Shown here one piece after another: positions 9,334-19,790 of a stretch of 64,000 nt of DNA. Location of the stretch: the NCBI RefSeq assembly GCF_900112645.1, contig NZ_FOMO01000009.1, positions 1 to 64,000 of the forward strand, written 5' to 3'. The notes below the pieces were generated by a model. The model did not search any database. It saw only the letters and a list, made by a program, of their open reading frames with translations, and was not told the DNA's origin. Each line of letters opens with the position of its first letter. The first letter of the stretch is position 1. The stretch comes from Phytopseudomonas straminea. GTDB taxonomy: Bacteria; Pseudomonadota; Gammaproteobacteria; Pseudomonadales; Pseudomonadaceae. A program made the translations under genes and the position numbers.

Positions 9334-11547
9334 ATGAGCAACGAAGGACTCAGTGAGAACGAACAGCTCGACGTAGCGGCAGTCAGCCTGCCGGTGGTCG
9401 ACGAAGCACCGGTGGAAACAGTCGTGGAAACACCTGTAGTCGAAGCCGCGGCAACGCCCGTGGTGGTGCCGAGCCTGGATGACAGTAGCCTGTACATCCA
9501 CCGCGAGCTGTCGCAGCTGCAGTTCAACATCCGCGTGCTGGAACAGGCGCTGGACGAGTCCTACCCGTTGCTGGAACGCCTGAAGTTTCTGCTGATCTTC
9601 TCCAGCAACCTGGACGAGTTCTTCGAGATTCGTGTTGCCGGTTTGAAGAAGCAGATCAACTTCGCCCGTGAGCAGGCCGGTGCCGACGGCTTGCAGCCGC
9701 ACCAGGCGCTCTCGCGCATTGCCGAACTGGTGCACGAGCAGGTCGGCCGCCAGTACGCCATCCTCAACGATGTGCTGTTCCCCGAACTGGCCAAGCACGG
9801 CATCAACTTCATCCGCCGGCGTTACTGGACCACCAAGCACAAGGCCTGGGTGCGCCGCTATTTCCGTGACGAGATCGCGCCGATCATCACCCCGATCGGC
9901 CTTGACCCGACGCACCCGTTCCCGCTGCTGGTCAACAAGAGCCTGAACTTCATCGTCGAGCTGGAAGGCGTCGACGCCTTCGGCCGCGACTCCGGTCTCG
10001 CTGTTATACCGGCTCCACGTCTGCTGCCGCGCATCATCAAGGTGCCGGAAGAGGTGGGTGGCCCAGGTGCGAACTACGTGTTCCTGTCGTCGATGATCCA
10101 CGCCCACGCCGACGACTTGTTCCCAGGCATGAAGGTCAAGGGCTGCTACCAGTTCCGCCTGACCCGTAACGCCGACCTGTCGGTGGATACCGAGGACGTC
10201 GAAGACCTGGCCCGCGCTCTGCGTGGCGAGCTGTTCAGCCGCCGTTACGGCGATGCCGTGCGCCTGGAAGTGGTCGATACCTGCCCGAAACACCTCACCG
10301 ACCAGCTGCTCAAGCAGTTCGGCCTGTCGGAGCATGAGCTGTATCAGGTCAATGGTCCGGTCAACCTGACTCGCCTGTTCAGCATCACCGGCCTGGACAG
10401 CCACCCAGAGCTGCAGCACGCGCCGTTTACCCCGGTGATCCCCAAGCTGCTGCAGAACAGCGAGAACATCTTCAACGTGGTCAGCAAGCAGGACATTCTG
10501 CTGCTGCACCCCTTCGAGTCTTTCACGCCGGTCGTCGACCTGCTGCGTCAGGCCGCGAAAGACCCGCACGTGTTGGCGATCAAGCAGACCCTTTACCGCT
10601 CGGGCGCCAACTCGGAGATCGTCGACGCGCTGGTGGAAGCCGCGCGCAACGGCAAGGAAGTCACCGCGGTGATCGAACTGCGCGCGCGCTTCGACGAGGA
10701 GTCCAACCTGGCCCTGGCCAGCCGCCTGCAGGCAGCTGGTGCGGTGGTGATCTACGGCGTGGTCGGCTTCAAGACCCACTCGAAGATGATGCTGATCCTG
10801 CGCCGCGAGAACGGCGAGATCCGTCGTTACGCGCACCTGGGTACCGGTAACTACCACGCTGGTAACGCGCGGCTGTACACCGACTACAGCCTGCTGACCG
10901 CCGACGTGGCGCTGGGTGAGGACGTCTCCAAGCTGTTCAGCCAGTTGATCGGCATGGGCAAGACCCTGCGCATGAAGAAGCTGCTGCACGCGCCTTTCAC
11001 CCTGAAGAAGACGCTGCTCGACCTGATCGCCAAGGAGACGGCGGCCGCAGCCGAGGGTAAGCCGGCGCACATCATCGCCAAGTTCAACTCGCTGACCGAC
11101 GCCAAGATCATCCGCGCGCTGTACAAGGCCAGCCAGACCGGCGTGAAGATCGATCTGGTGGTGCGCGGCATGTGCTGCCTGCGTCCGGGCATTCCCGGCG
11201 TGTCGCACAACATTCAGGTGCGTTCGATCATCGGCCGTTTCCTGGAGCACACCCGCGTCTACTACTTCCTCAATGGCGGTGACGAGCTGATCTACCTCTC
11301 CAGCGCCGACTGGATGGAGCGCAACCTCGACAAGCGGGTGGAGACCTGTTTCCCGGTGGAGGGCAAGAAGCTCATCACGCGGGTCAAGAAGGAACTGGAG
11401 GCGTACCTCACCGACAACACCCACGCCTGGGTGCTGCAGCCCGATGGCCGCTACGTGCGGCTGTCGCCAACCGGCAACCAGAACTCGCGCAGCGCGCAAG
11501 CCAGCCTGCTGGAGAAGCTCAGCGCACCGGTGATCACCGCGCGCTGA
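9334..11547 (+). CDS. ppk: Polyphosphate kinase 1
   Basis: PPK1 makes inorganic polyphosphate reversibly from ATP. The product has 737 residues. After a low-complexity Val/Glu/Ala-rich leader (about residues 1-48) the family N-terminus appears ([20 protein letters not shown]). The autophosphorylated histidine is H482 in [10 protein letters not shown], followed by [11 protein letters not shown] and [11 protein letters not shown] strong terminator follows directly at 11562. In P. aeruginosa ppx lies next to ppk in convergent orientation; here an acyl-CoA dehydrogenase takes that place. Confidence 0.96.
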   Translation: MSNEGLSENEQLDVAAVSLPVVDEAPVETVVETPVVEAAATPVVVPSLDDSSLYIHRELSQLQFNIRVLEQALDESYPLLERLKFLLIFSSNLDEFFEIRVAGLKKQINFAREQAGADGLQPHQALSRIAELVHEQVGRQYAILNDVLFPELAKHGINFIRRRYWTTKHKAWVRRYFRDEIAPIITPIGLDPTHPFPLLVNKSLNFIVELEGVDAFGRDSGLAVIPAPRLLPRIIKVPEEVGGPGANYVFLSSMIHAHADDLFPGMKVKGCYQFRLTRNADLSVDTEDVEDLARALRGELFSRRYGDAVRLEVVDTCPKHLTDQLLKQFGLSEHELYQVNGPVNLTRLFSITGLDSHPELQHAPFTPVIPKLLQNSENIFNVVSKQDILLLHPFESFTPVVDLLRQAAKDPHVLAIKQTLYRSGANSEIVDALVEAARNGKEVTAVIELRARFDEESNLALASRLQAAGAVVIYGVVGFKTHSKMMLILRRENGEIRRYAHLGTGNYHAGNARLYTDYSLLTADVALGEDVSKLFSQLIGMGKTLRMKKLLHAPFTLKKTLLDLIAKETAAAAEGKPAHIIAKFNSLTDAKIIRALYKASQTGVKIDLVVRGMCCLRPGIPGVSHNIQVRSIIGRFLEHTRVYYFLNGGDELIYLSSADWMERNLDKRVETCFPVEGKKLITRVKKELEAYLTDNTHAWVLQPDGRYVRLSPTGNQNSRSAQASLLEKLSAPVITAR

Positions 11548-11561
11548 TCAGCTGGATAAGA

Positions 11562-11590
11562 AAACGGGCCCTCTGGGCCCGTTTTTTTTT
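11562..11590 (+). terminator. Rho-independent terminator after ppk
   Basis: A perfect 8-bp stem ACGGGCCC (11564-11571) and GGGCCCGT (11575-11582) with a TCT loop is followed by a run of eight T. The A run on the left makes it able to work for the convergent acyl-CoA dehydrogenase gene as well. Confidence 0.92.
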
Positions 11591-11602
11591 ATTTTGGCTA
11601 AT

Positions 11603-13402
<1,800 letters not shown>

Positions 13403-13562
13403 GGTGGTTCTCCGCTGGAATGAGGCCAGTCTAGGGGCCTTACCACGCCTCGCCAGCATCATCGAAACCGGTGATATCCGGGGAGAAGTCGAGCGGCGTC
13501 GGGCGGGCGCTGCGTCAGGCGCCCAGGCCGGCTACAATTCGTCCCCTGCTCAGGAGCCGACG

Positions 13563-14408
13563 ATGAATTACCGCCACGCCTTCCATGCCGGCAACCACGC
13601 CGATGTGCTCAAACACCTGGTGCTCTGCCGTCTGTTCGCGCTGCTGGCGCGCAAGGACGCGCCCTATGCCTACCTGGACAGCCACGCCGGCGTCGGCCTG
13701 TACGACCTGCAGGGCGATCAGGCCAGCCGCACCGGTGAATGGCGCGAAGGCATCGGCCGGCTCTGGGAGGCTACGGACGCGCCCGAGCCGTTGCTCGATT
13801 ACCTGGAAGTGATTCGCGCGATGAACCCCGATGGCGTGCTGCGCCATTACCCAGGCTCGCCCGAGCTGGCCCGCCTGCAGACCCGCGAGCAGGACCGCCT
13901 GCACCTCAACGAAAAACACCCGGACGACGGCCAGGCGCTCAAGGAAAACATGGCCGGTGACCGTCGCGTTGCCGTGCATCTGGGCGAAGGCTGGCATCTG
14001 CCGCGGGCCTTGCTGCCGACTCGCGAGAAGCGCGCGGTGATGCTGATCGACCCGCCGTTCGAAAAGGCCGATGAGCTGGAGCGCTGCGTCACCGCCCTCA
14101 ACGAGGCGATCGGGCGCATGCGCCAGACCATCGTGGCGATCTGGTACCCGATCAAGGACGAGCGCCAGCTCAAGCGTTTCTACCGGGACATGGAAAAGAG
14201 CGCCGCGCCGAAACTGCTGCGCGCCGAGCTGTTCGTCCATCCGGCCGACGAGGCCGGGCGCCTCAACGGCTCGGGCCTGCTGATCAGCAATCCGCCGTGG
14301 GGTTTGGAGGAGGAACTGCGTGCGCTGCTGCCATGGCTGGCCGAGCGCCTGGCGCAAAGCCAGGGCAGCTGGCGGCTGGACTGGCTGATCGCCGAGCAGC
14401 AGCCCTAG
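13563..14408 (+). CDS. rlmJ: 23S rRNA (adenine-2030-N6) methyltransferase RlmJ
   Basis: The 281-residue protein begins MNYRHAFHAGNHADVLKHLV, the RlmJ N-terminus. The SAM site includes YLDSHAGVGLYDL and the catalytic N6-adenine methylase motif is DPPFE in VMLIDPPFEK near residue 163, with an NPPWGLEEE motif near the C-terminus. RlmJ methylates A2030 of 23S rRNA. The start at 13563 follows CAGGAG; longer in-frame starts are not family-like. It is divergent from the acyl-CoA dehydrogenase gene, with 160 bases between. Confidence 0.95.
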   Translation: MNYRHAFHAGNHADVLKHLVLCRLFALLARKDAPYAYLDSHAGVGLYDLQGDQASRTGEWREGIGRLWEATDAPEPLLDYLEVIRAMNPDGVLRHYPGSPELARLQTREQDRLHLNEKHPDDGQALKENMAGDRRVAVHLGEGWHLPRALLPTREKRAVMLIDPPFEKADELERCVTALNEAIGRMRQTIVAIWYPIKDERQLKRFYRDMEKSAAPKLLRAELFVHPADEAGRLNGSGLLISNPPWGLEEELRALLPWLAERLAQSQGSWRLDWLIAEQQP

Positions 14409-14478
14409 GAGCCTGTTCGCGATCTTTCAGCCTTTTGGCAGCTGAGTGGCAGAAGCGGATGGTGAATGCGTGCTTTTT

Positions 14479-14543
14479 GTAGGAGGGCTTTAGCCCCGAG
14501 CTCTTTACGCCCTCATAAAGCTCGGGGCTAAAGCCCCTCCTAC
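14479..14543. repeat. Large REP-type hairpin between convergent genes
   Basis: A long imperfect inverted repeat has left arm GTAGGAGGGCTTTAGCCCCG running on through AGCTCTTTA, and right arm TAAAGCTCGGGGCTAAAGCC running on through CCTCCTAC, with a short CGCCCTCA loop. The arms pair almost throughout. GTAGGAGGGGCTTTAGCCCC is a familiar Pseudomonas REP consensus. It lies between the convergent rlmJ and HD-GYP genes and could also act as a transcription or mRNA-end barrier for both. Confidence 0.8.
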
Positions 14544-14561
14544 GTTCTCACCCGCCGCTGT

Positions 14562-15815
14562 CTAGCGGCGTCGCGGATCGACGTAGTAGGTCAGCTGCTG
14601 GCGCGGGTTGAGGTATTCCAGCGCTTCAGACGGTAGTTGCGAAGGGCGGATGCTGGCGGCGATGGCCAGTTTCGGCTCGGCCTCCAGGTTGACGATCAGC
14701 GCTTCCTCCTTGGGCACTGCCGGATCGTAGATGATCAGGGTCGGCTTCATCGGCAGGGTCGGATGCATGCCCAGCACCAGCGCGTAGCGTTCGTCTTCAA
14801 GCTGAACCAGGCTGCCCGGCGGGTAGACGCCCATACAGCGAATGAAAGCTTTCAGGGCGACATCGTCGAAACGCACCCGATACTGTGGCAGGAACATCCG
14901 CGCCAGCGCCTCGTGGGGGCTCAGCGCCGTGCGCGGGTCGACCGGGTTGCACAGGTTGTCGAAGTGGTTGGCGATGCACACGATTCGGCTCAGCCGGCCG
15001 ATGGAGGCCTCGCGCAACTGCTGTGGATAACCGCTGCCGTCACAGTGTTCGTGGTGCTCATGGATGATGCGCAGCACATCGTCGTCGAGCATCAACTTCT
15101 CGCCCATGCGCTTGCCGTACAGCGTGTGCATTTCCAGCAGCTGTTGCTCGGCGCGGGTCAGCGGTGGCGGTTTGAGCAGCACCTTGCTGGGCAGCTCCAG
15201 CTTGCCGATGTCATGTAGCAGGGCGCCCATGCCGAGCATGTGGCTGGCCTCAGCATCCAGGCCCAACTGACGACCGAGCATCATCGATAGCACGGTGACG
15301 TTCAGGGAATGCAGGTAAGCGTCTTCAGCAGCCTTGCCGTTGATGCTATGTAGGGCAACGCCGTCTTCGCCGAGCATGGTGGTAACCAGCTCGTTGACCA
15401 GCGCACCAGCCTGCTTGACCGATTCCTCCGGCTGGTTGCGCAGGCTCTGGTTGAGGGCCTTGACCCGCTGGCTGGCCTGGACGAAAGCGCGGTCGACCTC
15501 CGACAGGCGTTTGCGCAGCACGCTGAGCTGCTTGACCCGCGCCTGGCGTGCCTGCTCTTGGGGATCTGGCGGTGGAGGCGGTGCAGCAGGCTGTTCGACT
15601 GGCGCTTCGGCCAGCGGTAGCGGGTCGCAATCACTACGCGCCGGATCGTAGCGCAGGCGCTTGAGGCCCAGGGCGCGCAGCTGCTTGAGCTGGCTTTCGT
15701 CCTTGATCTTGAAATTGCTGAACGCGAACGAATGTTCCCACCAGCTCAGGTCGAGCTGGATGTACAGCCCGACGCAGAGCTGCTCGGGCGAAATGTAGGG
15801 CAGGTTGGCGGGCAT
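14562..15815 (-). CDS. DUF3391 plus HD-GYP domain protein, candidate c-di-GMP phosphodiesterase
   Basis: The 417-residue protein has an N-terminal DUF3391-like region (about 1-60), a Pro-rich linker with a coiled coil (about 70-135), and an HD-GYP domain (about 145-330). Visible catalytic motifs are LLHDIGK near residue 200, EMHTLYGKRMGE, and HHEHCDGSGYP. The usual metal ligand Asp in the later motif (RIxxVADxFDAL) is replaced: here it reads IVCIANHFDNL, Asn for Asp. The domain may still hydrolyse c-di-GMP or may be altered in metal binding. It is the last of four minus-strand genes after dipA, msrA and the YjfB-like gene, so it may share regulation with another c-di-GMP enzyme. Confidence 0.82.
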   Translation of the reverse strand: MPANLPYISPEQLCVGLYIQLDLSWWEHSFAFSNFKIKDESQLKQLRALGLKRLRYDPARSDCDPLPLAEAPVEQPAAPPPPPDPQEQARQARVKQLSVLRKRLSEVDRAFVQASQRVKALNQSLRNQPEESVKQAGALVNELVTTMLGEDGVALHSINGKAAEDAYLHSLNVTVLSMMLGRQLGLDAEASHMLGMGALLHDIGKLELPSKVLLKPPPLTRAEQQLLEMHTLYGKRMGEKLMLDDDVLRIIHEHHEHCDGSGYPQQLREASIGRLSRIVCIANHFDNLCNPVDPRTALSPHEALARMFLPQYRVRFDDVALKAFIRCMGVYPPGSLVQLEDERYALVLGMHPTLPMKPTLIIYDPAVPKEEALIVNLEAEPKLAIAASIRPSQLPSEALEYLNPRQQLTYYVDPRRR

Positions 15816-15886
15816 CCGGTGCTCGTCGATTACTGGCTAATTGCCCACAAGTTTAGTCGGGCTGACGATGGGATGGCAGTAGTTCG

Positions 15887-16084
15887 TCAGGCCATCACGT
15901 CGATGCTGTTGCCCAGGTTTGGCGGATTGACGGGGCTACTGGCAGGCGAAGCGGCCTGCACCAGGCCGCCGACGCTGGCGGCCTGCAGCTCAAGCGTCTT
16001 GCGCAGCAGCAGGAGCGACATCTGCGCGGAGAACTGCGCCGATGCCTGACTCGATACCTGACTGGCAATGCTGCTCAACTCCAC
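15887..16084 (-). CDS. YjfB-like putative motility protein
   Basis: The 65-residue protein starts with a GTG codon (16084-16082) preceded by CAGGAGCAG. It is Ser/Ala/Gln-rich (MELSSIASQVSSQASAQFSA), then LLLRKTLELQA, and ends NPPNLGNSIDVMA. The tail pattern LGxxIDVxA and length fit the YjfB family, often annotated as putative motility proteins; the molecular role is not known. It is wedged 15 bases after msrA and 71 bases before the HD-GYP gene on the same strand. Confidence 0.7.
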   Translation of the reverse strand: MELSSIASQVSSQASAQFSAQMSLLLLRKTLELQAASVGGLVQAASPASSPVNPPNLGNSIDVMA

Positions 16085-16099
16085 GTCCGTCTGCTCCTG

Positions 16100-16750
16100 T
16101 TACTGAGGTGGCAGGCACACACCCGTGCCGCCCAGGCCGCAGTAACCTTCCGGGTTCTTGGCCAGGTACTGCTGGTGATAAGCCTCAGCGTAGTAGAAGG
16201 TCGGCGCGGAGGCGATCTCGGTGGTGATGTCGCCCAGGCCGGCCTTGCGCAGCTCTGCCTGGAACTGCTCCTGGCTGTGCTTGGCGGCAGCGAGTTGCTG
16301 CTCATCGACGCAGTAGATGGCCGAGCGATACTGGCTGCCGATGTCGTTGCCCTGGCGCATGCCCTGGGTCGGGTTGTGCACTTCCCAGAATACCTTGAGC
16401 AGATTTTCGTAGCTGGTCAGCTTGGGATCGAACACCACCAGCACAACCTCGGCATGGCCGGTCAGGCCCGAGCAGGTTTCCTCGTAGGTTGGGTTTGGCG
16501 TGTAGCCGCCGGCGTAACCAACCGCGGTGGTCCATACGCCAGATTGCTGCCAGAAACGGCGCTCGGCGCCCCAGAAGCAGCCCAGCCCGAAAATGGCGGT
16601 CTGTAGGCCTGCAGGGAATGGGCCCTTGAGCGGGTTGCCGTTGACGAAGTGCGCCTCGGGAACCGAGATCGGCGTTTCACGGCCCGGCAAGGCCTGCTCG
16701 GCGCTGGGCAGTTCGAGCTTTTTGGTGAGGATTTCCGAGCGTAGAGCCAT
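16100..16750 (-). CDS. msrA: Peptide methionine sulfoxide reductase MsrA
   Basis: MsrA reduces S-epimers of methionine sulfoxide in proteins. The 216-residue protein has the catalytic cysteine C58 in [10 protein letters not shown] and the two recycling cysteines C204 and C212 in [10 protein letters not shown], as in E. coli MsrA. Other family motifs are [22 protein letters not shown] and [10 protein letters not shown]. The start ATG at 16750 fits the usual N-terminal extension of gammaproteobacterial MsrA. It lies 57 bases downstream of dipA on the same strand. Confidence 0.96.
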   Translation of the reverse strand: MALRSEILTKKLELPSAEQALPGRETPISVPEAHFVNGNPLKGPFPAGLQTAIFGLGCFWGAERRFWQQSGVWTTAVGYAGGYTPNPTYEETCSGLTGHAEVVLVVFDPKLTSYENLLKVFWEVHNPTQGMRQGNDIGSQYRSAIYCVDEQQLAAAKHSQEQFQAELRKAGLGDITTEIASAPTFYYAEAYHQQYLAKNPEGYCGLGGTGVCLPPQ

Positions 16751-16807
16751 GGTGGAGGTTCTCCAAATCGATGTTCTGGGTAGACCGCGGCGGCTGACGG
16801 AGGTTGA

Positions 16808-19480
16808 TTACCGTCTGGCGGTCGGGCGTCGCGAGTAGCGCTTGAGACTTTCTACCAGATCACGGCCCGCAATGGGGCGATCGAATAGATAGCCCTGGCC
16901 GATATCGCAGTTCTGACGACGCAGGAAGGTCAGCTGTGCCGGCGTCTCGACGCCCTCGGCGACGACCTTGAGCTTGAGATTGTGGGCCATGGCGATCACG
17001 GCAGAGGTGATTTCCATGTCGTCCTCGTTTTCAGGAATGTCCTTGATGAAGCTGCGATCGATCTTGATCACGTCGATGGGGAATTTTTTCAGGTAGCTGA
17101 GCGACGAATAGCCGGTGCCGAAGTCGTCCATGGCCAGGGTTAGGCCCAACTGCTTGAGTTCGTTGAGCTGGCTGCGTGTGCTGTCGGTGGCTTCCAGCAG
17201 CAAGCCTTCGGTGAGCTCCAGTTCGAGCAGTTCTGGCGCCAACTGCTCCTCTTGAAGAATGGTGGCGATGGAGCCAACCAGGTCCGGGTCGCTGAACTGC
17301 TTGGGCGACAGGTTGATGGCCACCTGCAGGTTACCTAGCCCGACCGCGGTAAGTTGCTTGCTCATGCGGCAGGCCTGGCGCACCACCCACTTGCCGATCG
17401 GCACGATGAGGCCGGTTTCCTCGGCCACGCTGATGAACTGATCCGGGCGGATCATGCCCTTTTCCGGATGCTGCCAGCGCAGCAGCGCCTCCATACCCAG
17501 CAGCTGGCCAGTCTTGAGGCACAGCTTGGGCTGGTAGAACACTTCCAGTTCGTTTTGAGTCAGGGCGCGTCGCAGGTTGTTCTCGACGAACAGCTTGTAG
17601 TTGGCCTCGGCATTCAGGGCATCGGTGAACACTTGCATCTGGTGTTTGCCGTTGGCCTTGGCCTTGTGCAGCGCCAGGCCGGCATGTTTCATCAGCGTCT
17701 GCGGGTCGGCGCCATGCTCGGGCGAGCTGGCCAGGCCCACGGAGCCGCTGATGATGATCAGTTGATTGTCGACGAACAGCGGCTTGTCGAGGGTTTCCAG
17801 CACCTGCTGGGCAATTTCCTGTCCGCGCTGGCTCTCGCAATTATCGAGCAGGATGGCGAATTCGTTGCTGGCAAAGCGCGCCAGGGTGCCTTCGCCGCTG
17901 AAACTGTTGCGCAGGCGTTTGGCAAGGCTGACCAGCAGTTTGTCGCCGGTCTGGTGGCCTAATGTGTCGTTAATGCGCTTGAAGTTATCGATATCCACCA
18001 GCAGCAGGCTGACCGGCGCGGTGTCACTGCTGAAGCGCTGCTCCAGCGCACGGATGAAGGCGTAGCGGTTGCCGAGGCCGGTGAGGTTATCGCTATAGGC
18101 CAGGCGCTCGATGCGCTGCTGAGACTGCTTGGTCTCGGTGATGTCTTCATAGATGCCGATGTAATGGGTCAGGCTGCCGTCGTCGGCATGTACCTTGGAG
18201 ATCGAGAACTGGCTCCAGTATGGCTCCAGGTTCTTGCGCCGGCTCTTGAACTCGCCCTGCCAGCTGTTCTGTTCGGCAAGGCCCGAGTCGGTGTTGAACA
18301 GCAGGTCACTGAGGTTTTCCAGGGCCGGCAGCTCGGCGAGCTGGCGGCCTTGCACTTCATCGGCGCTGTACTGGGTGATGGCCGTGAAGCTGGGGTTCAC
18401 GTACTCCACCATGCCGTCGCGGTTGAGCAGGATAAAGGCGCTGGCGCTCTGCTCGACGGCGCGCTGGAACAGGTACAGGGCACTGGTGGCGTTGCGTCGT
18501 TCCTGATTGCTGAGCACGTTGGCGTACTGGTCGGCCAGCTCGCCGGCGAAGGCCACTTCGTCCGCCTGCCAGGTACGTGGGCCACCGGTGTGTTCCAGGC
18601 AGAGCACGGCCACCAGTTCGCCGCCGACGCGGATGCTGGCGTCGAGGATCGCGGTCACCGATTTGGGCCGCAGGTAGTCGTCGAACAGCTCGCGAGTGCG
18701 CGGGTCGTTCTCTGCGTCGTGGGCGTCGAGCGCCCGGCCTTCCTTGAGCGCGCGCAGGTAACTGGGATAACGGCGACCGTCTATCGGCGGCGGCATCTCG
18801 TGATGCCCCTGTTCCTGCACATAGAGTGCTACCGGCTCGAGGGTGTCGCCGTTGATGTGCCAGATGCCGGCCCGTGCCACATCGTATATCTCGCAAGCGC
18901 TGCGGGTGATCAGTTCAGCGGCTTCCCGGCATGGGTCGGTGCCCTGGTAGCGTTGGCTGGCCAGGCGCACGATGAGCTGCTGCTGGGCTAGGGCACGTGA
19001 CTGGTGTTGCAGCAATTCGGCTTGGCTGCGCTGCAGGTCCTCCAGCGCTGCTGACGGCTGCATGGTGGGGGTCAAGTCGCCCGGCTCTTCGCTGATTACC
19101 AGCAGGTAGCCGCGTAGAAGGGCGCGTCCGCGCTGCTTGAAGGGCTCGCCCAGCTCCATCAACTTCAGAGGACCTTGGGGCGTGTGCAGGGTGTAGCGCA
19201 CCAGATAATGCGAATTATCGACGAGCTGTTGCTGAATGGAGTCGTGCAGACGGTAGCGTTCCTCAGGCTCCATCAGACTGGCATAAGGCGTTTCCACCAG
19301 GTTGCATAGATCACTGGGAGGAATGCCGAACTGCTTTTCGCAGCTCGCATCGATGAACAGCAGGAGCCAGTTCGGCTCATTCATCCGCTCGAAACGCATC
19401 ATGCCGAGCCGAGAGGGCACGGGCAATTGCGTGACGACCTCGGCCATGGCACGGCCTGTGGCATCGGGATGACTTTTCAT
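16808..19480 (-). CDS. dipA: DipA-type PAS-GAF-PAS-GGDEF-EAL c-di-GMP phosphodiesterase
   Basis: The 890-residue protein shows an N-terminal PAS-like region (about 20-130), a GAF domain (about 190-320), a second PAS with PAC (about 335-455), a GGDEF domain (about 460-620) and an EAL domain (about 630-885). The GGDEF motif is degenerate, ASNEF near residue 537, so cyclase activity is not expected. The EAL motif is intact (EALLRW near 663, and DDFGTGYSSL, KIDRSFI, AEGVET follow), so hydrolysis of c-di-GMP is expected. Length, domain order and position next to msrA and aceF match P. aeruginosa DipA (PA5017), which acts in biofilm dispersal. No membrane segments are seen. Confidence 0.9.
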   Translation of the reverse strand: MKSHPDATGRAMAEVVTQLPVPSRLGMMRFERMNEPNWLLLFIDASCEKQFGIPPSDLCNLVETPYASLMEPEERYRLHDSIQQQLVDNSHYLVRYTLHTPQGPLKLMELGEPFKQRGRALLRGYLLVISEEPGDLTPTMQPSAALEDLQRSQAELLQHQSRALAQQQLIVRLASQRYQGTDPCREAAELITRSACEIYDVARAGIWHINGDTLEPVALYVQEQGHHEMPPPIDGRRYPSYLRALKEGRALDAHDAENDPRTRELFDDYLRPKSVTAILDASIRVGGELVAVLCLEHTGGPRTWQADEVAFAGELADQYANVLSNQERRNATSALYLFQRAVEQSASAFILLNRDGMVEYVNPSFTAITQYSADEVQGRQLAELPALENLSDLLFNTDSGLAEQNSWQGEFKSRRKNLEPYWSQFSISKVHADDGSLTHYIGIYEDITETKQSQQRIERLAYSDNLTGLGNRYAFIRALEQRFSSDTAPVSLLLVDIDNFKRINDTLGHQTGDKLLVSLAKRLRNSFSGEGTLARFASNEFAILLDNCESQRGQEIAQQVLETLDKPLFVDNQLIIISGSVGLASSPEHGADPQTLMKHAGLALHKAKANGKHQMQVFTDALNAEANYKLFVENNLRRALTQNELEVFYQPKLCLKTGQLLGMEALLRWQHPEKGMIRPDQFISVAEETGLIVPIGKWVVRQACRMSKQLTAVGLGNLQVAINLSPKQFSDPDLVGSIATILQEEQLAPELLELELTEGLLLEATDSTRSQLNELKQLGLTLAMDDFGTGYSSLSYLKKFPIDVIKIDRSFIKDIPENEDDMEITSAVIAMAHNLKLKVVAEGVETPAQLTFLRRQNCDIGQGYLFDRPIAGRDLVESLKRYSRRPTARR

Positions 19481-19725
19481 CGAATGGCGTTATCCATCGG
19501 CTGGCACAGGCTATTGCCCGGCCCTACCACTATAGCGCTAACAGGGTTGAATACAGTATTGGTTGCAGCTCCGCACAGGCGATAGCCGGCCTAGGTTGCA
19601 CCATGGCAGTAGCGGCTGACAAGGAATCTAATGGCATTGTGACGTCTTTATTTTAACTTGCTGATTTGAAAGAGATATTGCAGAAAGAAAAACCTGTAAT
19701 CCGAGGTGATTAAGCCGATGATCGG
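19481..19725. other. Intergenic region upstream of dipA, no gene seen
   Basis: About 245 bases lie between the dipA start and the aceF terminator. No ORF with coding character was found. The part nearest dipA contains CTATAGTGG on the minus strand (about 19530), a possible -10 box, but no convincing -35 partner. The part at 19640-19700 is A+T-rich. Nothing else could be supported. Confidence 0.5.
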
Positions 19726-19757
19726 TCAAAAAAAACCCCGCCTGATTGGGCGGGGTT
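19726..19757 (-). terminator. Rho-independent terminator after aceF
   Basis: On the minus strand a 9-bp stem AACCCCGCC and GGCGGGGTT (19734-19742 with 19749-19757) is followed by eight T. It lies 34 bases beyond the aceF stop and ends the aceE-aceF transcript. Confidence 0.92.
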
Positions 19758-19790
19758 GAGGATACGAGCGTGGCGCTCGAAAGGTGTCGT

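Noticed and set aside
9331-11499. 722-codon minus-strand ORF opposite ppk
   Set aside because: Antisense shadow of ppk; the composition (His/Gln/Val/Asp-rich) is an artefact of the complementary codons.
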